A stretch of DNA of 64,000 bases. Source: Odiellus spinosus (taxonomy: Eukaryota > Arthropoda > Arachnida > Opiliones > Phalangiidae). Positions 12,142-25,500 of the stretch are shown in pieces (position 1 is the stretch's first letter; every line of letters begins with the position of its first letter). A program made the translations under genes and the position numbers. The DNA is taken from assembly GCA_963920705.1 (NCBI GenBank), contig CAWUCO010000097.1, positions 806,001-870,000 on the forward strand, given 5' to 3'. Below the pieces are notes generated by a model. That model made no database searches. It worked only from the letters and a program-made list of their open reading frames with translations, and had not been told where the DNA came from.

Positions 12142-14147
12142 TTAAAAATCAAAAGTTTTGTGTCCATTTGAATCCAATAATCTTGGATTTTTAAGTGTTT
12201 TTGCTTAATTTTAACCAATTTTATATTTGTCACAATTTTGAAATTTAGACAAAACCAAAGTCATTCGAAAGAGCAATTAATGGACAGTCTAAATAATAAG
12301 AGTTTTCAAAAATCCGTTGAAAAACAAGAAAAATATGGCCAATTCAAGAAATCATACAATATCAAAATAGTCAAATTTCAGATTTTAAAAATTCGCTTTT
12401 TAATATTAGATGTTTTTTGAATTGGCCATATTTTCCATGTTTTTCAACGGATTTTCCAAAACTCTTGTTTTTTAGATAGACCAATATTTGCTCTTTCGAG
12501 TGGTCTTAATTTTGTCTAAATCGCTTAAAATTCAAAAGTTTTGTGTCCATTTGAATCCAATAATCTTGGATTTTTAAGTGTTTTTGCTTAATTTTAACCA
12601 ATTTTATATTTGTCACAATTTTGAAATTTAGACAAAACCAAAGTCATTCGAAAGAGCAATTAATGGACAGTCTAAATAATAAGAGTTTTCAAAAATCCGT
12701 TGAAAAACAAGAAAAATATGGCCAATTCAAGAAATCATACAATATCAAAAAAGTCAAATTTCTGATTTTAAAAATTCGCTTTTTAATATTAGATGTTTTT
12801 TGAATTGGCCATATTTTCCATGTTTTTCAACGGATTTTCCAAAACTCTTGTTTTTTAGATAGACCAATATTTGCTCTTTCGAGTGGTCTTAATTTTGTCT
12901 AAATCGCTTAAAAATCAAAAGTTTTGTGTCCATTTGAATCCAATAATCTTGGATTTTTAAGTGTTTTTGCTTAATTTTAACCAATTTTATATTTGTCACA
13001 ATTTTGAAATTTAGACAAAACCAAAGTCATTCGAAAGAGCAATTAATGGACAGTCTAAATAATAAGAGTTTTCAAAAATCCGTTGAAAAACAAGAAAAAT
13101 ATGGCCAATTCAAGAAATCATACAATATCAAAATAGTCAAATTTCAGATTTTAAAAATTCGCTTTTTAATATTAGATGTTTTTTGAATTGGCCATATTTT
13201 CCATGTTTTTCAACGGATTTTCCAAAACTCTTGTTTTTTAGATAGACCAATATTTGCTCTTTCGAGTGGTCTTAATTTTGTCTAAATCGCTTAAAAATCA
13301 AAAGTTTTGTGTCCATTTGAATCCAATAATCTTGGATTTTTAAGCGTTTTTGCTTAATTTTAACCAATTTTATATTTGTCACAATTTTGCAATTTAGACA
13401 AAACCAAAGTCATTCGAAAGAGCAATTAATGGACAGTCTAAATAATAAGAGTTTTCAAAAATCCGTTGAAAAACAAGAAAAATATGGCCAATTCAAGAAA
13501 TCATACAATATCAAAAGAGTGAAATTTCAGATTTTAAAAATTCGCTTTTTGATATTAGATGTTTTTTGAATTGGCCATATTTTCCAGGTTTTTCAACGGA
13601 TTTTCCAAAACTCTTGTTTTTTTAGATAGACCAATATTTGCTCTTTCGAGTGGTCTTAATTTTGTCTAAATCGCTTAAAATTCAAAAGTTTTGTGTCCAT
13701 TTGAATCCAATAATCTTGGATTTTTAAGTGTTTTTGCTTAATTTTAACCAATTTTATATTTGTCACAATTTTGCAATTTAGACAAAACCAAAGTCATTCG
13801 AAAGAGCAATTAATGGACAGTCTAAATAATAAGAGTTTTCAAAAATCCGTTGAAAAACAAGAAAAATATGGCCAATTCAAGAAATCATACAATATCAAAA
13901 GAGTGAAATTTCAGATTTTAAAAATTCGCTTTTTGATATTAGATGTTTTTTGAATTGGCCATATTTTCCAGGTTTTTCAACGGATTTTCCAAAACTCTTG
14001 TTTTTTAGATAGACCAATATTTGCTCTTTCGAGTGGTCTTAATTTTGTCTAAATTGCTTAAAAATCAAAAGTTTTGTGTCCATTTGAATCCAATAATCTT
14101 GGATTTTTAAGCGTTTTTGCTTAATTTTAACCAATTTTATATTTGTC

Positions 14148-14180
14148 ACGTTTTGGCAATTTAGACAATAAATGGACAGT
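14148..14180. repeat. Monomer with a 24-bp deletion in the left palindrome arm
   Basis: The copy anchored at 14,154 reads tttagacaataaatggacag where others keep 24 further bases, including the conserved cgaaagag motif. Anchor spacing confirms the loss: 13,771 to 14,896 is 1,125 bp against 1,149 expected for three monomers. The deleted segment is bounded by caa on both sides, so a 2-3 base microhomology could have mediated it; one substitution (att to ata) lies at the junction. It is the largest internal deletion I see in the window and it shortens one arm of that copy's palindrome. Confidence 0.85.
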
Positions 14181-14413
14181 CTAAATAATAAGAGTTTTCA
14201 AAAATCCGTTGAAAAACAAGAAAAATATGGCCAATTCAAGAAATCATACAATATCAAAATAGTCAAATTTCAGATTTTAAAAATTCGCTTTTTGATATTA
14301 GTTGTTTTTTGAATTGGCCATATTTTCCAGGTTTTTCAACGGATTTTCCAAAACTCTTGTTTTTTAGATAGACCAATATTTGCTCTTTCGAGTGGTCTTA
14401 ATTTTGTCTAAAT

Positions 14414-14472
14414 CGCTTAAAAATCAAAAGTTTTGTGTCCATTTGAATCCAATAATCTTGGATTTTTAAGCG
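14414..14472. repeat. Spacer stem-loop between palindromes
   Basis: Between successive large palindromes, cgcttaaaaatc (14,414-14,425) and gatttttaagcg (14,461-14,472) are a perfect 12-bp inverted repeat around a 35-nt loop. The loop holds the nearly constant tgtccatttgaatccaata segment. The stem is perfect in copies with cgcttaaaaatc and aagcg. It carries a mismatch where the right arm reads aagtg, or where the left arm reads gctttaaaatc (common in blocks III and IV). It is an observed structural element of the monomer with no known role. Its short stem flanked by AT tracts could simply be a by-product of AT-richness, but 12 perfect pairs is more than expected by chance in a region this short. 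Confidence 0.7.
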
Positions 14473-16841
14473 TTTTTGCTTAATTTTAACCAATTTTATA
14501 TTTGTCACGTTTTGGCAATTTAGACAAAACCAAAGTCTTTCGAAAGAGCAATTAATGGACAGTCTAAATAATAAGAGTTTTCAAAAATCCGTTGAAAAAC
14601 AAGAAAAATATGGCCAATTCAAGAAATCATACAATATCAAAATAGTCAAATTTCAGATTTTAAAAATTCGCTTTTTGATATTAGATGTTTTTTGAATTGG
14701 CCATATTTTCCAGGTTTTTCAACGGATTTTCCAAAACTCTTGTTTTTTAGATAGACCAATATTTGCTCTTTCGAGTGGTCTAAATTTTGTCTAAATCGCT
14801 TAAAAATCAAAAGTTTTGTGTCCATTTGAATCCAATAATCTTGGATTTTTAAGTGTTTTTGCTTAATTTTAACCAATTTTATATTTGTCACAATTTTGAA
14901 ATTTAGACAAAACCAAAGTCATTCGAAAGAGCAATTAATGGACAGTCTAAATAATAAGAGTTTTCAAAAATCCGTTGAAAAACAAGAAAAATATGGCCAA
15001 TTCAAGAAATCATACAATATCAAAATAGTCAAATTTCAGATTTTAAAAATTCGCTTTTTAATATTAGATGTTTTTTGAATTGGCCATATTTTCCATGTTT
15101 TTCAACGGATTTTCCAAAACTCTTGTTTTTTAGATAGACCAATATTTGCTCTTTCGAGTGGTCTTAATTTTGTCTAAATCGCTTAAAAATCAAAAGTTTT
15201 GTGTCCATTTGAATCCAATAATCTTGGATTTTTAAGCGTTTTTGCTTAATTTTAACCAATTTTATATTTGTCACAATTTTGCAATTTAGACAAAACCAAA
15301 GTCATTCGAAAGAGCAATTAATGGACAGTCTAAATAATAAGAGTTTTCAAAAATCCGTTGAAAAACAAGAAAAATATGGCCAATTCAAGAAATCATACAA
15401 TATCAAAAGAGTGAAATTTCAGATTTTAAAAATTCGCTTTTTGATATTAGATGTTTTTTGAATTGGCCATATTTTCCAGGTTTTTCAAAGGATTTTCCAA
15501 AACTCTTGTTTTTTAGATAGACCAATATTTGCTCTTTCGAGTGGTCTAAATTTTGTCTAAATCGCTTAAAAATCAAAAGTTTTGTGTCCATTTGAATCCA
15601 ATAATCTTGGATTTTTAAGTGTTTTTGCTTAATTTTAACCAATTTTATATTTGTCACAATTTTGAAATTTAGACAAAACCAAAGTCATTCGAAAGAGCAA
15701 TTAATGGACAGTCTAAATAATAAGAGTTTTCAAAAATCCGTTGAAAAACAAGAAAAATATGGCCAATTCAAGAAATCATACAATATCAAAATAGTCAAAT
15801 TTCAGATTTTAAAAATTCGCTTTTTAATATTAGATGTTTTTTGAATTGGCCATATTTTCCATGTTTTTCAACGGATTTTCCAAAACTCTTGTTTTTTAGA
15901 TAGACCAATATTTGCTCTTTCGAGTGGTCTTAATTTTGTCTAAATCGCTTAAAAATCAAAAGTTTTGTGTCCATTTGAATCCAATAATCTTGGATTTTTA
16001 AGCGTTTTTGCTTAATTTTAACCAATTTTATATTTGTCACAATTTTGCAATTTAGACAAAACCAAAGTCATTCGAAAGAGCAATTAATGGACAGTCTAAA
16101 TAATAAGAGTTTTCAAAAATCCGTTGAAAAACAAGAAAAATATGGCCAATTCAAGAAATCATACAATATCAAAAGAGTGAAATTTCAGATTTTAAAAATT
16201 CGCTTTTTGATATTAGATGTTTTTTGAATTGGCCATATTTTCCAGGTTTTTCAACGGATTTTCCAAAACTCTTGTTTTTTAGATAGACCAATATTTGCTC
16301 TTTCGAGTGGTCTTAATTTTGTCTAAATCGCTTAAAATTCAAAAGTTTTGTGTCCATTTGAATCCAATAATCTTGGATTTTTAAGTGTTTTTGCTTAATT
16401 TTAACCAATTTTATATTTGTCACAATTTCGAAATTTAGACAAAACCAAAGTCATTCGAAAGAGCAATTAATGGACAGTCTAAATAATAAGAGTTTTCAAA
16501 AATCCGTTGAAAAACAAGAAAAATATGGCCAATTCAAGAAATCATACAATATCAAAAAAGTCAAATTTCTGATTTTAAAAATTCGCTTTTTAATATTAGA
16601 TGTTTTTTGAATTGGCCATATTTTCCATGTTTTTCAACGGATTTTCCAAAACTCTTGTTTTTTAGATAGACCAATATTTGCTCTTTCGAGTGGTCTTAAT
16701 TTTGTCTAAATCGCTTAAAAATCAAAAGTTTTGTGTCCATTTGAATCCAATAATCTTGGATTTTTAAGCGTTTTTGCTTAATTTTAACCAATTTTATATT
16801 TGTCACAATTTTGCAATTTAGACAAAACCAAAGTCATTCGA

Positions 16842-17703
16842 AAGAGCAATTAATGGACAGTCTAAATAATAAGAGTTTTCAAAAATCCGTTGAAAAACAA
16901 GAAAAATATGGCCAATTCAAGAAATCAAACAATATCAAAATAGTCAAATTTCAGATTTTAAAAATTCGCTTTTTGATATTAGTTGTTTTTTGAATTGGCC
17001 ATATTTTCCAGGTTTTTCAACGGATTTTCCAAAACTCTTGTTTTTTAGATAGACCAATATTTGCTCTTTCGAGTGGTCTTAATTTTGTCTAAATCGCTTA
17101 AAAATCAAAAGTTTTGTGTCCATTTGAATCCAATAATCTTGGATTTTTAAGCGTTTTTGCTTAATTTTAACCAATTTTATATTTGTCACGTTTTGGCAAT
17201 TTAGACAAAACCAAAGTCTTTCGAAAGAGCAATTAATGGACAGTCTAAATAATAAGAGTTTTCAAAAATCCGTTGAAAAACAAGAAAAATATGGCCAATT
17301 CAAGAAATCATACAATATCAAAATAGTCAAATTTCAGATTTTAAAAATTCGCTTTTTGATATTAGATGTTTTTTGAATTGGCCTTATTTTCCATGTTTTT
17401 CAACGGATTTTCCAAAACTCTTGTTTTTTAGATAGACCAATATTTGCTCTTTCGAGTGGTCTAAATTTTGTCTAAATCGCTTAAAAATCAAAAGTTTTGT
17501 GTCTATTTGAATCCAATAATCTTGGATTTTTAAGCGTTTTTGCCTTATTTTAACCAATTTTATATTTGTCACGTTTTGGCAATTTAGACAAAACCAAAGT
17601 CATTCGAAAGAGCAATTAATGGACAGTCTAAATAATAAGAGTTTTCAAAAATCCGTTGAAAAACAAGAAAAATATGGCCAATTCAAGAAATCATACAATA
17701 TCA
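16842..17703. repeat. Direct repeat at 1,532-bp offset, copy 1
   Basis: This segment matches 18,374-19,235 at an offset of exactly four monomers. Private shared markers are aatcaaacaatatc (16,925 and 18,457), ttggccttattttccatg (17,375 and 18,907), gtgtctatttgaatcc (17,500 and 19,032) and tgccttattttaacc (17,541 and 19,073). The match stops where the following monomers have agagtg here and aatagtc in the second copy. Upstream it stops at the cattcg/ctttcg difference. Confidence 0.8.
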
Positions 17704-18373
17704 AAAGAGTGAAATTTCAGATTTTAAAAATTCGCTTTTTGATATTAGATGTTTTTTGAATTGGCCATATTTTCCAGGTTTTTCAACGGATTTTCCAAAA
17801 CTCTTGTTTTTTAGATAGACCAATATTTGCTCTTTCGAGTGGTCTTAATTTTGTCTAAATCGCTTAAAATTCAAAAGTTTTGTGTCCATTTGAATCCAAT
17901 AATCTTGGATTTTTAAGTGTTTTTGCTTAATTTTAACCAATTTTATATTTGTCACAATTTTGCAATTTAGACAAAACCAAAGTCATTCGAAAGAGCAATT
18001 AATGGACAGTCTAAATAATAAGAGTTTTCAAAAATCCGTTGAAAAACAAGAAAAATATGGCCAATTCAAGAAATCATACAATATCAAAAGAGTGAAATTT
18101 CAGATTTTAAAAATTCGCTTTTTGATATTAGATGTTTTTTGAATTGGCCATATTTTCCAGGTTTTTCAACGGATTTTCCAAAACTCTTGTTTTTTAGATA
18201 TACCAATATTTGCTCTTTCGAGTGGTCTTAATTTTGTCTAAATCGCTTAAAAATCAAAAGTTTTGTGTCCATTTGAATCCAATAATCTTGGATTTTTAAG
18301 CGTTTTTGCTTAATTTTAACCAATTTTATATTTGTCATGTTTTGGCAATTTAGACAAAACCAAAGTCTTTCGA

Positions 18374-19235
18374 AAGAGCAATTAATGGACAGTCTAAATA
18401 ATAAGAGTTTTCAAAAATCCGTTGAAAAACAAGAAAAATATGGCCAATTCAAGAAATCAAACAATATCAAAATAGTCAAATTTCAGATTTTAAAAATTCG
18501 CTTTTTGATATTAGTTGTTTTTTGAATTGGCCATATTTTCCAGGTTTTTCAACGGATTTTCCAAAACTCTTGTTTTTTAGATAGACCAATATTTGCTCTT
18601 TCGAGTGGTCTTAATTTTGTCTAAATCGCTTAAAAATCAAAAGTTTTGTGTCCATTTGAATCCAATAATCTTGGATTTTTAAGCGTTTTTGCTTAATTTT
18701 AACCAATTTTATATTTGTCACGTTTTGGCAATTTAGACAAAACCAAAGTCTTTCGAAAGAGCAATTAATGGACAGTCTAAATAATAAGAGTTTTCAAAAA
18801 TCCGTTGAAAAACAAGAAAAATATGGCCAATTCAAGAAATCATACAATATCAAAATAGTCAAATTTCAGATTTTAAAAATTCGCTTTTTGATATTAGATG
18901 TTTTTTGAATTGGCCTTATTTTCCATGTTTTTCAACGGATTTTCCAAAACTCTTGTTTTTTAGATAGACCAATATTTGCTCTTTCGAGTGGTCTAAATTT
19001 TGTCTAAATCGCTTAAAAATCAAAAGTTTTGTGTCTATTTGAATCCAATAATCTTGGATTTTTAAGCGTTTTTGCCTTATTTTAACCAATTTTATATTTG
19101 TCACGTTTTGGCAATTTAGACAAAACCAAAGTCATTCGAAAGAGCAATTAATGGACAGTCTAAATAATAAGAGTTTTCAAAAATCCGTTGAAAAACAAGA
19201 AAAATATGGCCAATTCAAGAAATCATACAATATCA
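18374..19235. repeat. Direct repeat at 1,532-bp offset, copy 2
   Basis: Second copy of the segment at 16,842-17,703, with the same private variants in the same order. About 860 bp appear the same by eye. Together the two copies indicate a local duplication of a four-monomer segment inside block I, younger than the general divergence among block I monomers. Confidence 0.8.
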
Positions 19236-22200
19236 AAATAGTCAAATTTCAGATTTTAAAAATTCGCTTTTTGATATTAGATGTTTTTTGAATTGGCCAT
19301 ATTTTCCAGGTTTTTCAACGGATTTTCCAAAACTCTTGTTTTTTAGATAGACCAATATTTGCTCTTTCGAGTGGTCTAAATTTTGTCTAAATCGCTTAAA
19401 AATCAAAAGTTTTGTGTCCTTTTGAATCCAATAATCTTGGATTTTTAAGTGTTTTTGCTTAATTTTAACCAATTTTATATTTGTCACAATTTTGAAATTT
19501 AGACAAAACCAAAGTCATTCGAAAGAGCAATTAATGGACAGTCTAAATAATAAGAGTTTTCAAAAATCCGTTGAAAAACAAGAAAAATATGGCCAATTCA
19601 AGAAATCATACAATATCAAAATAGTCAAATTTCAGATTTTAAAAATTCGCTTTTTAATATTAGATGTTTTTTGAATTGGCCATATTTTCCATGTTTTTCA
19701 ACGGATTTTCCAAAACTCTTGTTTTTTAGATAGACCAATATTTGCTCTTTCGAGTGGTCTTAATTTTGTCTAAATCGCTTAAAAATCAAAAGTTTTGAGT
19801 CCATTTGAATACAATAATCTTGGATTTTTAAGCGTTTTTGCTTAATTTTAACCAATTTTATATTTGTCACAATTTTGCAATTTAGACAAAACCAAAGTCA
19901 TTCGAAAGAGCAATTAATGGACAGTCTAAATAATAAGAGTTTTCAAAAATCCGTTGAAAAACAAGAAAAATATGGCCAATTCAAGAAATCATACAATATC
20001 AAAAGAGTGAAATTTCAGATTTTAAAAATTCGCTTTTTGATATTAGATGTTTTTTGAATTGGCCATATTTTCCAGGTTTTTCAACGGATTTTCCAAAACT
20101 CTTTTTTTTTAGATAGACCAATATTTGCTCTTTCGAGTGGTCTTAATTTTGTCTAAATCGCTTAAAATTCAAAAGTTTTGTGTCCATTTGAATCCAATAA
20201 TCTTGGATTTTTAAGTGTTTTTGCTTAATTTTAACCAATTTTATATTTGTCACAATTTTGAAATTTAGACAAAACCAAAGTCATTCGAAAGAGCAATTAA
20301 TGGACAGTCTAAATAATAAGAGTTTTCAAAAATCCGTTGAAAAACAAGAAAAATATGGCCAATTCAAGAAATCATACAATATCAAAAAAGTCAAATTTCT
20401 GATTTTAAAAATTCTCTTTTTAATATTAGATGTTTTTTGAATTGGCCATATTTTCCATGTTTTTCAACGGATTTTCCAAAACTCTTGTTTTTTAGATAGA
20501 TCAATATTTGCTCTTTCGAGTGGTCTTAATTTTGTCTAAATCGCTTAAAAATCAAAAGTTTTGTGTCCATTTGAATCCAATAATCTTGGATTTTTAAGCG
20601 TTTTTGCTTAATTTTAACCAATTTTATATTTGTCACAATTTTGCAATTTAGACAAAACCAAAGTCATTCGAAAGAGCAATTAATGGACAGTCTAAATAAT
20701 AATAGTTTTCAAAAATCCGTTGAAAAACAAGAAAAATATGGCCAATTCAAGAAATCATACAATATCAAAAGAGTGGAATTTCAGATTTTAAAAATTCGCT
20801 TTTTGATATTAGATGTTTTTTGAATTGGCCATATTTTCCAGGTTTTTCAACGGATTTTCCAAAACTCTTGTTTTTTAGATAGACCAATATTTGCTCTTTC
20901 GAGTGGTCATAATTTTGTCTAAATCGCTTAAAAATCAAAAGTTTTGTGTCCATTTGAATCCAATAATCTTGGATTTTTAAGCGTTTTTGCTTAATTTTAA
21001 CCAATTTTATATTTGTCACGTTTTGGCAATTTAGACAAAACCAAAGTCTTTCGAAAGAGCAATTAATGGACAGTCTAAATAATAAGAGTTTTCAAAAATC
21101 CGTTGAAAAACAAGAAAAATATGGCCAATTCAAGAAATCATACAATATCAAAATAGTCAAATTTCAGATTTTAAAAATTCGCTTTTTGATATTAGTTGTT
21201 TTTTGAATTGGCCATATTTTCCAGGTTTTTCAACGGATTTTCCAAAACTCTTGTTTTTTAGATAGACCAATATTTGCTCTTTCGAGTGGTCTTAATTTTG
21301 TCTAAATCGCTTAAAAATCAAAAGTTTTGTGTCCATTTGAATCCAATAATCTTGGATTTTTAAGCGTTTTTGCTTAATTTTAACCAATTTTATATTTGTC
21401 ACGTTTTAGCAATTTAGACAAAACCAAAGTCTTTCGAAAGAGCAATTAATGGACAGTCTTAATAATAAGAGTTTTCAAAAATCCGTTGAAAAACAAGAAA
21501 AATATGGCCAATTCAAGAAATCATACAATATCAAAATAGTCAAATTTCAGATTTTAAAAATTCGCTTTTTGATATTAGATGTTTTTTGAATTGGCCATAT
21601 TTTCCAGGTTTTTCAACGGATTTTCCAAAACTCTTGTTTTTTAGATAGACCAATATTTGCTCTTTCGAGTGGTCTTAATTTTGTCTAAATCGCTTAAAAA
21701 TCAAAAGTTTTGTGTCCATTTGAATCCAATAATCTTGGATTTTTAAGCGTTTTTGCTTAATTTTAACCAATTTTATATTTGTCACGTTTTGGCAATTTAG
21801 ACAAAACCAAAGTCTTTCGAAAGAGCAATTAATGGACAGTCTAAATAATAAGAGTTTTCAAAAATCCGTTGAAAAACAAGAAAAATATGGCCAATTCAAG
21901 AAATCATACAATATCAAAATAGTCAGATTTCAGATTTTAAAAATTCGCTTTTTGATATTAGTTGTTTTTTGAATTGGCCATTTTTTCCAGGTTTTTCAAC
22001 GGATTTTCCAAAACTCTTGTTTTTTAGATAGACCAATATTTGCTCTTTCGAGTGGTCTTAATTTTGTCTAAATCGCTTAAAAATCAAAAGTTTTGTGTCC
22101 ATTTGAATCCAATAATCTTGGATTTTTAAGCGTTTTTGCTTAATTTTAACCAATTTTATATTTGTCACGTTTTAGCAATTTAGACAAAACCAAAGTCTTT

Positions 22201-22555
22201 CGAAAGAGCAATTAATGGACAGTCTAAATAATAAGAGTTTTCAAAAATCCGTTGAAAAACAAGAAAAATATGGCCAATTCAAGAAATCATACAATATCAA
22301 AATAGTCAAATTTCAGATTTTAAAAATTCGCTTTTTGATATTAGATGTTTTTTGAATTGGCCATATTTTCCAGGTTTTTCAACGGATTTTCCAAAACTCT
22401 TGTTTTTTAGATAGACCAATATTTGCTCTTTCGAGTGGTCTAAATTTTGTCTAAATCGCTTAAAAATCAAAAGTTTTGTGTCCATTTGAATCCAATAATC
22501 TTGGATTTTTAAGTGTTTTTGCTTAATTTTAACCAATTTTATATTTGTCACAATT

Positions 22556-25500
22556 TTGAAATTTAGACAAAACCAAAGTCATTCGAAAGAGCAATTAATG
22601 GACAGTCTAAATAATAAGAGTTTTCAAAAATCCGTTGAAAAACAAGAAAAATATGGCCAATTCAAGAAATCATACAATATCAAAATAGTCAAATTTCAGA
22701 TTTTAAAAATTCGCTTTTTAATATTAGATGTTTTTTGAATTGGCCATATTTTCCATGTTTTTCAACGGATTTTCCAAAACTCTTGTTTTTTAGATAGACC
22801 AATATTTGCTCTTTCGAGTGGTCTAAATTTGGTCTAAATCGCTTAAAAATCAAAAGTTTTGTGTCCATTTGAATCCAATAATCTTGGATTTTTAAGTGTT
22901 TTTGCTTAATTTTAACCAATTTTATATTTGTCACAATTTTTAAATTTAGACAAAACCAAAGTCATTCGAAAGAGCAATTAATGGACAGTCTAAATAATAA
23001 GAGTTTTCAAAAATCCGTTGAAAAACAAGAAAAATATGGCCAATTCAAGAAATCATACAATATCAAAATAGTCAAATTTCAGATTTTAAAAATTCGCTTT
23101 TTGATATTAGATGTTTTTTGAATTGCCCATATTTTCCATGTTTTTCAACGGATTTTCCAAAACCCTTGTTTTTTAGATAGACCAATATTTGCTCTTTCGA
23201 GTGGTCTTAATTTTGTCTAAATCGCTTTAAAATCAAAAGTTTTGTGTCCATTTGAATCCAATAATCTTGGATTTTTAAGCGTTTTTGCTTAATTTTAACC
23301 AATTTTATATTTGTCACAATTTTGCAATTTAGACAAAACCAAAGTCATTCGAAAGAGCAATTAATGGACAGTCTAAATAATAAGAGTTTTCAAAAATCCG
23401 TTGAAAAACAACAAAAATATGGCCAATTCAAGAAATCATACAATATCAAAATAGTCAAATTTCAGATTTTAAAAATTCGCTTTTTGATATTAGATGTTTT
23501 TTGAATTGGCTATATTTTCCAGGTTTTTCAACGGATTTTCCAAAACTCTTGTTTTTTAGATAGACCAATATTTGCTCTTTCGAGTGGTCTAAATTTGGTC
23601 TAAATCGCTTAAAAATCAAAAGTTTTGTGTCCATTTGAATCCAATAATCTTGGATTTTTAAGTGTTTTTGCTTAATTTTAACCAATTTTATATTTGTCAC
23701 AATTTTGAAATTTAGACAAAACCAAAGTCATTCGAAAGAGCAATTAATGGACAGTCTAAATAATAAGAGTTTTCAAAAATCCGTTGAAAAACAAGAAAAA
23801 TATGGCCAATTCAAGAAATCATACAATATCGAAATAGTCAAATTTCGGATTTTAAAAATTCGCTTTTTAATATTAGATGTTTTTTGAATTGCCCATATTT
23901 TCCATGTTTTTCAACGGATTTTCCAAAACCCTTGTTTTTTAGATAGACCAATATTTGCTCTTTCGAGTGGTCTTAATTTTGTCTAAATCGCTTTAAAATC
24001 AAAAGTTTTGTGTCCATTTGAATCCAATAATCTTGGATTTTTAAGCGTTTTTGCTTAATTTTAACCAATTTTATATTTGTCACAATTTTGCAATTTAGAC
24101 AAAACCAAAGTCATTCGAAAGAGCAATTAATGGACAGTCTAAATAATAAGAGTTTTCAAAAATCCGTTGAAAAACAACAAAAATATGGCCAATTCAAGAA
24201 ATCATACAATATCAAAATAGTCAAATTTCAGATTTTAAAAATTCGCTTTTTGATATTAGATGTTTTTTGAATTGGCTATATTTTCCAGGTTTTTCAACGG
24301 ATTTTCCAAAACTCTTGTTTTTTAGATAGACCAATATTTGCTCTTTCGAGTGGTCTAAATTTGGTCTAAATCGCTTAAAAATCAAAAGTTTTGTGTCCAT
24401 TTGAATCCAATAATCTTGGATTTTTAAGTGTTTTTGCTTAATTTTAACCAATTTTATATTTGTCACAATTTTGAAATTTAGACAAAACCAAAGTCATTCG
24501 AAAGAGCAATTAATGGACAGTCTAAATAATAAGAGTTTTCAAAAATCCGTTGAAAAACAAGAAAAATATGGCCAATTCAAGAAATCATACAATATCGAAA
24601 TAGTCAAATTTCGGATTTTAAAAATTCGCTTTTTAATATTAGATGTTTTTTGAATTGGCCATATTTTCCCGGTTTTTCAACGGATTTTCCAAAACTCTTG
24701 TTTTTTAGATAGACCAATATTTGCTCTTTCGAGTGGTCTAAATTTTGTCTAAATCGCTTAAAAATCAAAAGTTTTGTGTCCATTTGAATCCAATAATCTT
24801 GGATTTTTAAGTGTTTTTGCTTAATTTTAACCAATTTTATATTTGTCACAATTTTGAAATTTAGACAAAACCAAAGTCATTCGAAAGAGCAATTAATGGA
24901 CAGTCTAAATAATAAGAGTTTTCAAAAATCCGTTGAAAAACAAGAAAAATATGGCCAATTCAAGAAATCATACAATATCAAAATAGTCAAATTTCAGATT
25001 TTAAAAATTCGCTTTTTGATATTAGATGTTTTTTGAATTGGCCATATTTTCCAGGTTTTTCAACGGATTTTCCAAAACTCTTGTTTTTTAGATAGACCAA
25101 TATTTGCTCTTTCGAGTGGTCTAAATTTTGTCTAAATCGCTTAAAAATCAAAAGTTTTGTGTCCATTTGAATCCAATAATCTTGGATTTTTAAGTGTTTT
25201 TGCTTAATTTTAACCAATTTTATATTTGTCACAATTTTGAAATTTAGACAAAACCAAAGTCATTCGAAAAAGCAATTAATGGACAGTCTAAATAATAAGA
25301 GTTTTCAAAAATCCGTTGAAAAACAAGAAAAATATGGCCAATTCAAGAAATCATACAATATCAAAATAGTCAAATTTCAGATTTTAAAAATTCGCTTTTT
25401 GATATTAGATGTTTTTTGAATTGGCCATATTTTCCAGGTTTTTCAACGGATTTTCCAAAACTCTTGTTTTTTAGATAGACCAATATTTGCTCTTTCGAGT

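Larger units (their letters stand above)
11855..12237 (+). repeat. Representative satellite monomer (383 bp)
   Basis: This copy is used to describe the unit; phase is arbitrary and starts at the ttgaaatttagac junction. In order it holds a left palindrome arm (11,857-11,984), a 30-nt AT-rich loop (11,985-12,014), a right palindrome arm (12,015-12,141) and a ~96-bp spacer (12,142-12,237). Conserved islands are cgaaagagcaa in the left arm, its complement ttgctctttcg in the right arm, and ccgttgaaaaac with its complement gtttttcaacgg. Variable positions used to classify copies are the junction (ttgcaattt, ttgaaattt, tggcaattt, tggcaaattt, ttgcaatta), the loop (aatagtc, aaaagtc, agagtg), ccagg/ccatg/cccgg in the right arm, and aagcg/aagtg in the spacer. 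Confidence 0.95.
1..22555. repeat. Array block I: alternating monomers with an 11-mer HOR
   Basis: There is one partial copy, then about 58 monomers. Junction anchors (first base of ttgcaattt or equivalent): 368, 750, 1133, 1516, 1899, 2282, 2665, 3048, 3430, 3813, 4196, 4579, 4962, 5345, 5728, 6111, 6494, 6877, 7260, 7642, 8025, 8408, 8791, 9174, 9557, 9940, 10323, 10706, 11089, 11472, 11855, 12238, 12621, 13004, 13387, 13771, 14154, 14513, 14896, 15279, 15662, 16045, 16428, 16811, 17194, 17577, 17960, 18343, 18726, 19109, 19492, 19875, 20258, 20641, 21024, 21407, 21790, 22173. Many neighbours alternate between a ttgcaattt copy (agagtg loop, ttttgatatt, ccagg) and a ttgaaattt copy (aaaagtc or aatagtc loop, ttttaatatt, ccatg), giving a 766-bp dimer. 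Runs of two to four cacgttttggcaattt copies interrupt the alternation. Confidence 0.85.
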
